Shown piece by piece: positions 16,496 to 26,665 of a stretch of DNA of 38,417 nucleotides. The stretch is taken from positions 1-38,417 of the forward strand of contig JAKOGY010000017.1 of the NCBI GenBank assembly GCA_028658405.1, given 5' to 3'. The translations under genes were made by a program, and so were the position numbers. The notes beneath the pieces were generated by a model that did no database searches, had not been told where the DNA came from, and worked only from the letters and a program-made list of their open reading frames with translations. The stretch comes from Dolichospermum sp. ST_sed8. Lineage in GTDB: Bacteria > Cyanobacteriota > Cyanobacteriia > Cyanobacteriales > Nostocaceae. Numbering within the stretch: position 1 is the stretch's first letter; every line of letters starts with the position of its first letter.

Positions 16496-19039
16496 TTATA
16501 ATAAGTTTAATAGATCTCTCACATTTATCACTATATCTTCTGAAAATTCTTGAGGATAAATGAGATGATGAAAATGCCAACCAGGAAGAGTTTCCCCCAA
16601 TAAATAATAATAATCTAAACTGACTAAATTACTAATCCACCAATAACAATGATAAACATAATTAGGGGCAAATAACTCAATTACTTTAGTTCCAGGTTGG
16701 CAAAATACTAAATTTGTTAGACCACTACCATGAGGAGATATAATAATTTCCGCTTGCGAGAATAACGCAGCTTGTTCTAATACAGACATTGATTCTAATA
16801 TCACTTCTTCAAAACCATAAGCAGCAAGTAATTTTAAAATTTCATCTTCATTCAAAATTCTGCGATTTTTAGCTAATTTACGAGTAATATAAATCCTTTT
16901 TCTCAAAGATGGAAGTTTGATAGTTTCTAAATTTAGAAAATGCTGCTTTAAAAAATCACAAGTCCATTTTGGCATCCATGCAACAGTACCAGGAAAAGAG
17001 GGAACAATTAATTGTGTTGCTTGAAGATGATGAATTTTATTAATGTTGATTTGTTTCTGTTCAGGAATTGCTAGTATTTTTAAAGTTTCTCGTTGAAATG
17101 ATAAACTATTATCAACTACAAAATAATCAATTTCATCAAAATTACAATTATTTATTCTTAATAATTCCCATCTGGGTAAAATATCTAACATCCAATGAAA
17201 ATAAATATTATTTGTTAACCCAGCTAAAACAACTACCTTACCTGTAATGGAATGAATAGGAGGTAACTTATCAACTTTAAATATAGAATGTTGACTGGGA
17301 TGTTTATCAGGATGATGAGGTTGTAAAATGGGAAAATCTGGAGAAATATCTGCTAAAAAATGTGATTCATCTGTGATAATTGCAGATTGAGTTTGATCAT
17401 CACTTAACCAAAATCTACCTTGGGGAATTGTGACTATAAATGAAGCAGGTAATTTAACTACTTTACCAAATCTAAAACTAAAATGTACTTGATTCTCTAG
17501 GGATTTAGGATAATTTAGTTTTACATCTATTTCTGGATATATTTCTATATAATTATCAATAACAGTTGATTCATAAAAACCAGTAGGAGGTAAAACAGAT
17601 TGAATTTGGGAAAGTTCAAAAATATCAACATCCTGAGTTAATATCTTAATTAGATTATCAACTAACCCAGCTATTGACGAATTAATTTCTAAGGCTTTTT
17701 GGAAACAATTAATTGCATCTGCTATTTGATGTTTTTGTCCAAAAAGAAAACCTAAGTAAGCTAATGCTAAAGAAGAATTAGGTTGTATTTGCAAATGTTT
17801 CTGTAAATTTACTACTGCTTCTTCTATCTTGTGAATATTAAATAATGTCATTCCTAATAAATAATAGGCTTCGGCAAAATTTGGATTAATAGCAATTGCT
17901 TTATTTACATAAAAAATCGTTTCTTCATAATTGCCAAATCTTAACAAACACTGACTAATTGTATAATACAAATTTTCATCTTCATAAATATTGATTACGT
18001 TGGTTAAAATAGTGATTAATTCTCTAATTTGTTCAGAGTTATTTTGTTCTAAAATAATTTTACTGTATCCTAAACAAATATCTAAATTATGATCAAAATA
18101 ATCAATATCTATTTCTCTTACTTGTTGTAATAACTTAACAGCAAGTGCTGGATAATCTTTGGAAAGAGTTTGACTCAAATAAAAATACAAGTCTAGTTTA
18201 TTATGAATATCTGAAAAATTCAGCAAGTTAATTAATTTAATTCCGGCATTATTAGCATTACCTAATGGCGATTTTCCACTGCTACTAATATCTAGGAGAG
18301 GTTGTAAAAATTCTGGTTGTGATTGAACTACTTTTTGTAAATACTCAATTCCTTGATCAAAATGCTCTAAATGAATAAGTGCTATTGCTAAATCACTAGA
18401 AGCTGCTAAATATTCTGGTTGAATTTCTAGAGATTGTTGTAAATATTGAATAGCTATATTCCACTGTTGTAAATGTGTATAACATAGTCCAATTTGATAG
18501 AACACTAAATAATCTTGTTTTTTGATTAATAGTGCTTTTTGATAACATTCAATTGCTAATTCAAAATTTTCTAACTTCTGCCAGATATTAGCCTGATTTA
18601 AATAAGCATCAATATAATTAGGTTCAATTTCAATTAATGTTTGCCAATAATCAATTGCTGCATCCAAATTTCCTTGCATAGCCACTGCATGAGCTAAATT
18701 ATTATATACTTGAATATTACTATCATCCCAATTTAAAATAGCCTCATAAATTAGCTGAGAAAGTTCAGGTTTTTGCACATATAAATATTGATTTGCTTGT
18801 TTTTTTAATATCTCCAGAAATTCTTTTACATCTTCTTCTTGTAAATTCCAATTGTCATTACTAAAAGTTGATAACCAAATTGACTCAGCTTGAGTTTCAT
18901 CTCCTTGCAATAACCAACATAGTCCTAAATACCAATAAGAATCAATTAAATTAGGAGCTAATTCAATACATTTTTCATAAAAATAGATTGCGTCTGTAAA
19001 ATTTTCCTGTTGTAGATAACTTTCTACTTGATTTTTCAT
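16496..19039 (-). CDS. TPR-repeat protein with GT61 (DUF563) glycosyltransferase domain
   Basis: Protein of 847 residues. Residues 1 to ~465 are tetratricopeptide repeats, clear in repeat pairs such as YWYLGLCWLLQGDETQAESI and PNFAEAYYLLGMTLFNIHKI. From ~545 to the end lies a GT61 / DUF563 domain: VVVLAGLTNNIYFHWMLDIL then PRWELLR, RKRIYITRKLAKNRRILNED, and the signature AEIIISPHGSGLTNLVFCQP then GTKVIELFAPNY. GT61 enzymes transfer pentoses or other sugars onto glycans or proteins. It is the second TPR-glycosyltransferase of the region; the acceptor is unknown. Start chosen at the only ATG near the end of the frame. Confidence 0.9.
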   Translation of the reverse strand: MKNQVESYLQQENFTDAIYFYEKCIELAPNLIDSYWYLGLCWLLQGDETQAESIWLSTFSNDNWNLQEEDVKEFLEILKKQANQYLYVQKPELSQLIYEAILNWDDSNIQVYNNLAHAVAMQGNLDAAIDYWQTLIEIEPNYIDAYLNQANIWQKLENFELAIECYQKALLIKKQDYLVFYQIGLCYTHLQQWNIAIQYLQQSLEIQPEYLAASSDLAIALIHLEHFDQGIEYLQKVVQSQPEFLQPLLDISSSGKSPLGNANNAGIKLINLLNFSDIHNKLDLYFYLSQTLSKDYPALAVKLLQQVREIDIDYFDHNLDICLGYSKIILEQNNSEQIRELITILTNVINIYEDENLYYTISQCLLRFGNYEETIFYVNKAIAINPNFAEAYYLLGMTLFNIHKIEEAVVNLQKHLQIQPNSSLALAYLGFLFGQKHQIADAINCFQKALEINSSIAGLVDNLIKILTQDVDIFELSQIQSVLPPTGFYESTVIDNYIEIYPEIDVKLNYPKSLENQVHFSFRFGKVVKLPASFIVTIPQGRFWLSDDQTQSAIITDESHFLADISPDFPILQPHHPDKHPSQHSIFKVDKLPPIHSITGKVVVLAGLTNNIYFHWMLDILPRWELLRINNCNFDEIDYFVVDNSLSFQRETLKILAIPEQKQININKIHHLQATQLIVPSFPGTVAWMPKWTCDFLKQHFLNLETIKLPSLRKRIYITRKLAKNRRILNEDEILKLLAAYGFEEVILESMSVLEQAALFSQAEIIISPHGSGLTNLVFCQPGTKVIELFAPNYVYHCYWWISNLVSLDYYYLLGETLPGWHFHHLIYPQEFSEDIVINVRDLLNLL

Positions 19040-19070
19040 TAGCTTTGTTTTTGGCAGAATAATTAAATTC

Positions 19071-19103
19071 AGATCCCCGACTTCTTAAAGAAGTCGGGGA
19101 TCT
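19071..19103. repeat. 33-bp near-perfect inverted repeat between divergent genes
   Basis: AGATCCCCGACTTCTT and AAGAAGTCGGGGATCT form a 16-bp perfect stem around a single A. TTTTCTTTTCTTTT follows on the plus strand. Its position, in the 5' region shared by two divergent genes, argues against it being their terminator; the unit is a common dispersed cyanobacterial repeat. Confidence 0.75.
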
Positions 19104-19186
19104 TTTCTTTTCTTTTATAATAAATATTAACTCAAAAGATGGTATATTCATCCTTTGTATATTTTTAATTCCATACCCATAATATT

Positions 19187-20074
19187 ATGCAGCAAGTAAT
19201 TGGAATTGATTTAGGGGGAACTGCGATTAAGTTAGGACGATTCACAGCAGATGGTAATTGTTTACAATCTATATCTGTGGATACTCCCCAACCAGCAACC
19301 CCAGAGGCAGTATTATCTACAATGGTAGATGCGATCGCCCAAATTGACCCTCATAATGAAAGTATTGCCATTGGTTTAGGTACTCCTGGTCCTGCTGATG
19401 CTACGGGAAGAATTGCGAAAGTTGCGATTAATCTAGTAGGATGGCATGATATCCCCTTAGCAGATTGGTTAGAGGCTAAAACTGGTAAACCGACAATTTT
19501 AGCTAATGATGCTAATTGTGCTGGTTTAGGAGAAGCTTGGCTAGGTGCAGGCCGAAATTTCCCCAATTTGATTTTACTGACTTTGGGAACTGGAGTCGGT
19601 GGGGCAATTATTCTTAATGGTAAATTATTTGTAGGATACCAAGGTGCAGCAGCAGAATTAGGTTTAATTACCTTATATCCTGATGGACCAATGTGTAATA
19701 GTGGTAATCAAGGTTCATTAGAACAACATACTTCAATTTCTGCTATCCGTCGGCGTACAGGCAAAGAACCCGCAGAATTAGGCGCACTTGCCCAAACTGG
19801 AGATGTAGAAGCTTTAACTTTTTGGCAAGAATATGGTAAAGACTTAGGAATTGGTTTAACCAGTTTACTCTATGTCCTCACACCCCAAGCCATTATTATT
19901 GGTGGTGGTGTGAGCGCGAGTTTTGAGTTTTTCTTACCGTCACTGAAAGCAGAAATCGAAAAACGAGTTTTACCAACTTCCCGCGCAGGGTTACAAATTC
20001 TCCCAGCAGAATTAGGAAATGCAGCGGGAATGGTAGGCGCTGCTAAATTAGCATTAACAACTGTTAACTGTTAA
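19187..20074 (+). CDS. ROK family sugar kinase (glucokinase-like)
   Basis: Protein of 295 residues. The N-terminal phosphate loop is GIDLGGTAIKLG (residues 6-17), the catalytic Asp lies in ANDANCAGLGE (D108), and TLGTGVGGAIILNGKL is the second phosphate motif; C-terminal IIIGGGVSASFEFF is the adenosine motif. It is expected to phosphorylate glucose or a related hexose with ATP in the cytoplasm. Oddity: the ROK zinc motif CxCGxxGCxE reads CNSGNQGSLE (C170, S172, S177), and the usual His is Leu160, so three of four zinc ligands are missing. The last codons lie inside the heptamer array. Confidence 0.9.
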   Translation: MQQVIGIDLGGTAIKLGRFTADGNCLQSISVDTPQPATPEAVLSTMVDAIAQIDPHNESIAIGLGTPGPADATGRIAKVAINLVGWHDIPLADWLEAKTGKPTILANDANCAGLGEAWLGAGRNFPNLILLTLGTGVGGAIILNGKLFVGYQGAAAELGLITLYPDGPMCNSGNQGSLEQHTSISAIRRRTGKEPAELGALAQTGDVEALTFWQEYGKDLGIGLTSLLYVLTPQAIIIGGGVSASFEFFLPSLKAEIEKRVLPTSRAGLQILPAELGNAAGMVGAAKLALTTVNC

Positions 20075-20177
20075 CTGTTAACTGTTAACCGTCAACTGTT
20101 AACCGTCAACCGTCAACCGTCAACTGTCAACTGTCAACCGTCAACTGTCAACCGTCAACCGTCAACCGTCAACCGTC
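20059..20177. repeat. STRR array: 17 tandem heptamers AAC(T/C)GT(T/C)
   Basis: Seventeen units in exact 7-bp register fill nearly the whole gap between the convergent ROK and pyrG genes and enter the last five codons of ROK. Units are of three main forms, AACTGTT, AACCGTC and AACTGTC, with AACTGTT clustered at the left. Heptameric short tandemly repeated repetitive sequences are characteristic of heterocystous cyanobacteria. Confidence 0.95.
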
Positions 20178-20183
20178 AACTGA

Positions 20184-21845
<1,662 letters not shown>

Positions 21846-22037
21846 CTAAATATAGTTTGCGTCTCCAAAGAGGAGAATTTGTGTAGACAATTTTGTAGGC
21901 TTGTATGAAGGATGAATTTTACCTCATGACTAAATTCCCTTATTTGCGGCCAATGTATTGCGACTTTTACGTTCATGTTTAATTCCATCTTGGCCATTGT
22001 GCCACAGTCCCTATCCTGAAATCTTCTTTGTTTGTCC

Positions 22038-23792
22038 ATGAAAAAACTCTTAGGATTAGTATTATTTAATTTTTTATTTACCTCCTCAGTTGCGTTAGCA
22101 CAAGAACCTCTTTTAGTAGTTTTTCCCCCGACAAACTACCAAACCAGCACAGAAAAAATATTTTTTATCGGTACAGCGCCACCGGACGGGCAAGTTTTAA
22201 TTAATGGTAAACTCGTTAACCGTAGCAAGGCTGGGCATTTTTCCCCTAGTTTTCCCTTGCAGTTAGGAGAAAATATATTTAAAGTCCATTACCAAAATCA
22301 AGAACGAGAGATTAAGATCATTAGGGTGTCTACTCAACCTCAGTTACCCCAGGGCTTGGGCTTTGCGAAAGATTCCTTGACTCCTGCTGCTGATATTGCC
22401 AGATTACCAGGAGAATTAATTTGTTTTAGTGCAGTTGCACCACCTCAAGCAACTGTCTCGGTTAACCTAGTGAATCAAAATATTGCCCTTTTACCCCAAC
22501 CTCCACAAGCACAATTACCTCCCAATTCGAGTATTTTGACGGGGTTAAATCAACCTAATCTATCTAGTCTTACCAAATACCAAGGTTGTACAACAGTCAC
22601 AAATGCTGCTGATTTAGGAAAACCTCAATTTAATTTACAACTGAATAATCAAAGAATAACTCAAACTGGTTTGGGCAAAATCGAAATTCTCGCGCCAACA
22701 CAGTTAGCAGTTGCAGAAATTACATCAGAATCAGGCGTTGCTCGCACGGGACCCAGCACCGATTATTCACGACTGACACCATTGCCAAAAGGAACTAGGG
22801 CAAGTGTGACGGGGAAAGAAGGTGAATGGTTGCGCTTAGACTATGGGGCTTGGATTAATAGCAAAGAAACCAAAATTATATCAGGTGCGGTTGCTTCACA
22901 GACAGTTATTCATAGTGTAGGTTATCGGCAATTGCCTGAAGCGACAGAGATTCGTTTTCCTTTAGAAGCTGCTGTGCCGGTGAGTGTGGAACAGGGAAAT
23001 AACTCTTTTATTCTCACTCTCTACAATACCACTGCTAAAACAGACACAATTCGTCTAGATGATGACCCTCTAATTTCTCGCCTAGATTGGCAACAGGTAA
23101 GTCCTACACAGGTTAAATATACTTTTAACCTCAAAAAGCTCCAACAGTGGGGCTATAAGCTGAGGTATGATAATACAACTTTGGTTTTAACTTTACGTCA
23201 TCCACCCAAGCTTAAAAATAACAAACGCCTACCTTTATCTGGCATCAAGATTTTACTTGATCCAGGGCATGGTGGGAAAGAATCTGGCGCTACTGGTCCA
23301 ACTGGGTATTTGGAAAAAGATGTGAATTTGATAATTTCTAAATTACTGCGAGATGAGTTGGCCAAGCGCGGCGCTAAGGTAGTAATGACCAGAGAAGATG
23401 ATCGAGATGTGTCTTTGGTCGAACGTCAGGTAATCATTGGTAAAGAAGAACCTGCAATTTCTCTTTCCATCCATCATAACTCTTTACCAGATAATGGTGA
23501 TGCCGAAAAAACCAAAGGATTTTCCAGTTTTTGGTATCATCCTCAAGGACATAGTGTTGCTGTATTCTTACATAATTACGTAGTCAAAAACCTCCGTAAA
23601 CCTTCTGCTGGCGTATTTTGGAATAATTTAGCCCTGACTCGTCCTAGTGCTGCACCTTCGGTATTATTGGAATTGGGGTTTATGAGTAATCCTGATGAAT
23701 TTGAGGAGATAGTTAATCCTCAAGCACAGAAGAAAATGGCTAATACGTTGGCTGACGGGATAACTGAATGGTTTAAAATGGTGAAAGAATAA
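22038..23792 (+). CDS. N-acetylmuramoyl-L-alanine amidase (Amidase_3) with SH3b and AMIN-like domains
   Basis: Protein of 584 residues from the ATG at 22038 (an in-frame TTG lies two codons before). A signal peptide MKKLLGLVLFNFLFTSSVAL ending AQ directs export. It is followed by Ig-like N-terminal sequence, an SH3b domain at ~225-282 (ESGVARTGPSTDYSRLTPLP), an AMIN-like beta domain at ~290-390 and the catalytic domain from ~402: DPGHGG (H411), E426 in YLEKDVN, H479 in SIHHN as zinc ligands, and catalytic E545 in VLLELGFMSN. It cleaves the amide between muramic acid and the peptide stem in the periplasm, with a role in septum or septal-junction peptidoglycan in filamentous cyanobacteria. Confidence 0.95.
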   Translation: MKKLLGLVLFNFLFTSSVALAQEPLLVVFPPTNYQTSTEKIFFIGTAPPDGQVLINGKLVNRSKAGHFSPSFPLQLGENIFKVHYQNQEREIKIIRVSTQPQLPQGLGFAKDSLTPAADIARLPGELICFSAVAPPQATVSVNLVNQNIALLPQPPQAQLPPNSSILTGLNQPNLSSLTKYQGCTTVTNAADLGKPQFNLQLNNQRITQTGLGKIEILAPTQLAVAEITSESGVARTGPSTDYSRLTPLPKGTRASVTGKEGEWLRLDYGAWINSKETKIISGAVASQTVIHSVGYRQLPEATEIRFPLEAAVPVSVEQGNNSFILTLYNTTAKTDTIRLDDDPLISRLDWQQVSPTQVKYTFNLKKLQQWGYKLRYDNTTLVLTLRHPPKLKNNKRLPLSGIKILLDPGHGGKESGATGPTGYLEKDVNLIISKLLRDELAKRGAKVVMTREDDRDVSLVERQVIIGKEEPAISLSIHHNSLPDNGDAEKTKGFSSFWYHPQGHSVAVFLHNYVVKNLRKPSAGVFWNNLALTRPSAAPSVLLELGFMSNPDEFEEIVNPQAQKKMANTLADGITEWFKMVKE

Positions 23793-23806
23793 CACCCCAC
23801 CCCTAA

Positions 23807-23830
23807 CCCCTCCCCGCAAGCGAGGAGGGG
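23807..23830 (+). terminator. GC-rich hairpin after the amidase gene
   Basis: CCCCTCCCCGC and GCGAGGAGGGG pair (one mismatch) around AA, 15 bp after the amidase stop, followed at a short distance by TTATTTTT. This CCCCTCCCC...GGAGGGG element is also a dispersed repeat in cyanobacteria, so the terminator role is likely but not exclusive. Confidence 0.55.
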
Positions 23831-23847
23831 GACTGGATTATTTTTGG

Positions 23848-24093
23848 TTAGGTGTCAAAATGTCTGTGAAAACGATTGTCAATTTTATTGGTTTTCTGTT
23901 GGTTACAGGTTAAACAGAGTGTTTGTAAGTTACTAATATCGTTTTTTCCCCCACGAGATAAGGGGATAATATGATCAATGGTGAGTTGCGTTTCTTGGGA
24001 GATTTTACCGCAGCTTTGACATTGATATTTATCTCTTTGGAAAACATAGTTTCTGACTTCTGGGGGTATGGTGATTCGTGGGGTTTTGTTCAT
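23848..24093 (-). CDS. HNH endonuclease domain protein
   Basis: Protein of 81 residues consisting almost wholly of one HNH domain. The zinc Cys pairs are C25/C28 (YQCQSCGK) and C60/C63 (LCLTCNQQK); the catalytic set is D40-H41 (LTIDHIIPLSRGG), N55 in NLQTLC and the following Asn64. It is a stand-alone small HNH nuclease, of the kind linked to mobile elements or defence. It is convergent with the amidase gene, and its 5' end borders a foldback repeat (24099). The target is unknown. Confidence 0.85.
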   Translation of the reverse strand: MNKTPRITIPPEVRNYVFQRDKYQCQSCGKISQETQLTIDHIIPLSRGGKNDISNLQTLCLTCNQQKTNKIDNRFHRHFDT

Positions 24094-24098
24094 GTTTT

Positions 24099-24279
24099 TT
24101 GTCTGAATCAGGATAACCAGGATTATAGGATTTACAGGATTGTAATTTGATGATTGATAGACGTGAATGATGTATTGATTATTACAGTAATTTTATAAAA
24201 ATTAACCTTTCTTCATACTAATCATCAACACCTAACCAATAATTAAACAATCACATCCTGTACATCCTGATTCTGACAA
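24099..24279. repeat. foldback element copy A (TTGTCTGAATCAGGAT ends)
   Basis: The left end TTGTCTGAATCAGGATAACC then AGGATTATAGGATTTACAGG is the inverted complement of the right end (ACATCCTGTACATCCTG, ATTCTGACAA). The middle shares CATACTAATCATCAACA with the other copies. Length 181 bp. The sequence after it (AATATGCTATTTTGAATATA) also follows copies F and G. Confidence 0.85.
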
Positions 24280-24349
24280 TAATATGCTATTTTGAATATA
24301 GGATACATCAAAGTAACTATTAACTCAGAGTAATTATTAATTAAAAATT

Positions 24350-24673
24350 ATGCTAAATCAACCTATTTCCACTGTTTTAACCCAAGTCCAGCAAAACTTA
24401 AAACAACTTTATGGAGAACAGTTAGAAAAACTAATTTTATATGGTTCACAAGCCAGAGGAACAGCACAACCAGATTCAGATATTGATATTTTAATCGTGT
24501 TGAAAGATGTTTTTAACTATTCTCAAGAAAGTGAAAAAATTAGTCAATTAATCGCGGATTTATGCCTAGAATATAATGTTTTAATCAGTTGTGCTTTTGC
24601 TAATCGTGAACAATTAGAAAATCATGATAGTGGTTTTTTTCGTAATATTAGAAAAGATGGTTTAGTAATATGA
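24350..24673 (+). CDS. MNT-type nucleotidyltransferase (antitoxin of a HEPN/MNT pair)
   Basis: Protein of 107 residues, a minimal nucleotidyltransferase: LILYGSQARGTAQPDSDIDI carries G32-S33 and the catalytic acidic pair D44/D46. In HEPN-MNT modules such proteins act as antitoxin, often by AMPylating the HEPN partner. It overlaps the HEPN gene by 4 nt (ATGA), so the two are translationally coupled, the standard arrangement. No strong Shine-Dalgarno sequence precedes the ATG. Confidence 0.9.
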   Translation: MLNQPISTVLTQVQQNLKQLYGEQLEKLILYGSQARGTAQPDSDIDILIVLKDVFNYSQESEKISQLIADLCLEYNVLISCAFANREQLENHDSGFFRNIRKDGLVI

Positions 24674-25050
24674 ATCCTGAACAACAAAGATTGTTAGAAA
24701 AAGCCGAGAGAAGTTTACAAGCAGCAGAAGAACTTAACCAAAAAGGTTTTGCTGAATTTGCTGCTTCTCGTGGTTATTATGCCATGTTTTATATTGCTAC
24801 GGCTTTTTTAGAAGGGGAAGGACTGGCTTATTCTAAACATTCAGCCGTTATTGCTGCTTTTGGAGAAAAATTCGCTCGCACAGAAAGAGTTCCTCGTGAA
24901 TTTCATCGTTATTTAATTGATGCAGAAAGAACTCGTTTACGCGGTGACTATAATACTGATCCTAATATTACAGAAGGTGATGCGGATCTGATTATTCAAA
25001 GAACTATAGAAATTCTGAATTTTGCCAAGACGAATATTGATAGTTTATAA
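24670..25050 (+). CDS. HEPN domain protein (toxin of a HEPN/MNT pair)
   Basis: Protein of 126 residues, all helical. FAASRGYYAMFYIATAFLEG is the hallmark helix of HEPN proteins paired with MNT; a possible R-x5-H (RVPREFH) lies before YLIDAERTRLRGDYN. HEPN toxins are metal-independent RNases, some with the R-x4-6-H active site; whether this one cleaves RNA is not clear. The ATG overlaps the upstream stop. The gene ends 12 bp before a damaged foldback repeat. Confidence 0.88.
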   Translation: MNPEQQRLLEKAERSLQAAEELNQKGFAEFAASRGYYAMFYIATAFLEGEGLAYSKHSAVIAAFGEKFARTERVPREFHRYLIDAERTRLRGDYNTDPNITEGDADLIIQRTIEILNFAKTNIDSL

Positions 25051-25062
25051 ATTGAGGCTATT

Positions 25063-25151
25063 TTGTCTGAATCAGGTGGTTATCGAGCGACTTGTACTGA
25101 GCTTGTCGAAGTAAGTCGAGATAATAACCAGAATTAAAGGATTTACAGGAT
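25063..25151. repeat. foldback left arm (copy B) split by another inverted repeat
   Basis: GTCTGAATCAGG continues after ~25122 with ATAACCAGAATTAAAGGATT and TACAGGAT, the arm of the foldback family. The interruption contains GAGCGACTTGTACTGAGCTT and GTCGAAGTAAGTCGAG, a separate dispersed repeat with its own inverted ends (TGGTTATCGAG / TCGAGATAATAACCA). The right arm is absent. Confidence 0.7.
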
Positions 25152-25154
25152 GTT

Positions 25155-25270
25155 TAAGTAGGTGAACAGAAAAAATTCAAGGTATGTGAAGAAAAGTAAA
25201 ATCGCCCAAAACCTCTTCACTCTTGCCTTTTGCCTTGCCGTAACGACAATTTTTAATGCCAACCTACTTA
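25155..25270 (+). repeat. MITE-like element with TAAGTAGGTG / AACCTACTTA ends
   Basis: 116-bp element from TAAGTAGGTG to CCAACCTACTTA. Body: GTGAAGAAAAGTAAAATCGC, CTCTTCACTCTTGCCTTTTG, CCTTGCCGTAACGACAATTT. A second, 130-bp copy in opposite orientation lies at 27922-28051. Confidence 0.8.
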
Positions 25271-25295
25271 TTGTCTACATCAAATATAACATCAA

Positions 25296-25688
25296 TTAAT
25301 AATTCACTTGATCAATATCGGTGTGAATAAAATCATTACCTTTGAATAATAAAGGTTGATTTGTAGATTTTGCTAAAGCATAAGAAAAGCAATCTCCCAT
25401 ATTCAGTTTTGCAGGATGACGGCCTTTACCAAATTTCAAAAATGCTGCACTTGCTAATTGTGCCTGTTCTACAGTAAAAGGTACAATAGTTATAGACAAT
25501 GCTGCAATTAATAAATTCAAATTTTCTACACCTTGCTGACCATGTTTAGTACCTAAAACGATGGATGCTTCTACATAACCTGGAGAAGAAAGTAAACAAT
25601 CTACACTTTCGTTAATAAGTTCAATCAATATCAATTCTTCAGGTTCAGCATAAATAATTGCCATAATAGCAGAAGTATCAATAACCAT
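25296..25688 (-). CDS. PIN domain ribonuclease toxin, VapC family
   Basis: Protein of 130 residues. The PIN acidic core is D4 (MVIDTSAIMA), E40 (GYVEASIVLG), D99 (LNMGDCFSYALA) and D119 (GNDF), all present, so the toxin looks intact. VapC toxins cut tRNA or rRNA and are held by the upstream antitoxin. The start overlaps the antitoxin stop by one base (25688), which indicates coupled translation. Start ATG is unambiguous. Confidence 0.93.
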   Translation of the reverse strand: MVIDTSAIMAIIYAEPEELILIELINESVDCLLSSPGYVEASIVLGTKHGQQGVENLNLLIAALSITIVPFTVEQAQLASAAFLKFGKGRHPAKLNMGDCFSYALAKSTNQPLLFKGNDFIHTDIDQVNY

Positions 25689-25948
25689 TATTCTGGGATT
25701 CCAAACTCGTTATAACCAATAATTTCATCAGGAGTTCTGCTATCAAGAACTGGTAAATTTCTAATCTGATGACAAATACTCCGAACAAGATTAATATCAA
25801 TTTTGTTCTCTTTGCGATTTGGTAAGGAAATAGGATGAGCTTGATATAAAAGTTTTCCTGTTATTTCCATACCGGCAAAATTTGGGGGAAGTTTCAGATA
25901 TAAATAACCATTTTCATCTACACGAGCATCAAAATTAATTTGTTGCAT
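25688..25948 (-). CDS. antitoxin-like partner of VapC
   Basis: Protein of 86 residues, first gene of the pair with the PIN toxin. It starts MQQINFDARVDENGYLYLKL, a beta-rich N-terminus like AbrB/DUF-type cyanobacterial VapC partners, and ends PVLDSRTPDEIIGYNEFGIP, a disordered tail commonly used to plug the toxin active site. The identity is inferred from the gene pairing and this layout; the DNA-binding fold is not certain. Confidence 0.75.
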   Translation of the reverse strand: MQQINFDARVDENGYLYLKLPPNFAGMEITGKLLYQAHPISLPNRKENKIDINLVRSICHQIRNLPVLDSRTPDEIIGYNEFGIPE

Positions 25949-26011
25949 TGTCTTTTCTGATCAATTTAATTACGGAATTCTTGATTTTACCTCTATTTCG
26001 ATTGTAACATA

Positions 26012-26079
26012 TTGTCTGATAGCGTAGCGTGGCGTAAGCCATATCAGGATAACCACCGATTAAAGGATTTACAGGATTT
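26012..26079. repeat. foldback left arm (copy C) with GATAGCG...CCATATC insert
   Basis: TTGTCTGA is followed by TAGCGTAGCGTGGCGTAAGC then CATATCAGGATAACCACCGA, then TAAAGGATTTACAGGAT. The extra unit GATAGCGTAGCGTGGCG with TAAGCCATATC is a second repeat that also interrupts copies D and F at the same place. No right arm is visible. Confidence 0.7.
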
Positions 26080-26097
26080 TTATGGCTAAATTTATTT

Positions 26098-26115
26098 AGT
26101 CCGTTTTAACGGACT
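26098..26115. repeat. small hairpin AGTCCGTT-TT-AACGGACT
   Basis: An 8-bp perfect stem with a TT loop, 40 bp downstream of the PIN-like toxin stop at 26156. It could help end that transcript, but no T-run follows on the minus strand, so it is listed as a hairpin only. Confidence 0.5.
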
Positions 26116-26155
26116 TTGGTTATGAGACTCTTAATTTATTCCCAGGCTAAATATG

Positions 26156-26665
26156 CTAATCTAATTTAGATTCTCCAGCTAATTTGAGGACATCATTAAT
26201 AATGCTATCAGTCAACCACATTCCTTGTTGACGTAGTATGGTAATTACAGAAGCAACAGAAGACAAATAACCCAGTTTTTTCGCTTTAACTAAAACACCC
26301 AATGTTCCTGTATATTTTAAGTGATATATATTAGCAATTCTTCGGGCTAATTGATCATCAAAAATCAACAAACTACCAGGATTTTCTAATCCTAATGCTA
26401 ATACTTCTGCTTCTCCTTGTCCCAAATCTATAACAGCAGGAATTAAACTAATTGATTTAACAGGAGTAATATAAATCCATTCAATAGCATGAATATCTGG
26501 GACATTAATTCCTTGATTTTTGCCAACTGCTAATTCTTCAATTACCGCAGGAGGTGTGATAACTTCTCCATACAATTTTTGCAGTAGTTCTAAATAACCA
26601 ACTTGATGAAGATATAGCAGAGGAGAAGTATTGACAATCACTAAAGAATCAGGCATTGTTAACAT
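26156..26665 (-). CDS. DUF3368 PIN-like toxin
   Basis: Protein of 169 residues of DUF3368, a PIN-fold family linked with UPF0175 antitoxins. Seen: VIVNTSPLLYLHQVGYLELL at the N-terminus (Asn replaces the usual PIN Asp, normal for this family), PPAVIEEL with the second acidic residue, LGQGEAEVLALGLE, and LLIFDDQLARRIA with the acidic pair. The start overlaps the upstream UPF0175 gene by 17 nt; an alternative in-frame ATG at 26656 would cut the overlap to 8 nt. It probably acts as an RNase toxin. Confidence 0.9.
   Translation of the reverse strand: MLTMPDSLVIVNTSPLLYLHQVGYLELLQKLYGEVITPPAVIEELAVGKNQGINVPDIHAIEWIYITPVKSISLIPAVIDLGQGEAEVLALGLENPGSLLIFDDQLARRIANIYHLKYTGTLGVLVKAKKLGYLSSVASVITILRQQGMWLTDSIINDVLKLAGESKLD

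Noticed and set aside
20059-20177. Possible CRISPR array
   Set aside because: Units are contiguous heptamers without spacers; this is an STRR.
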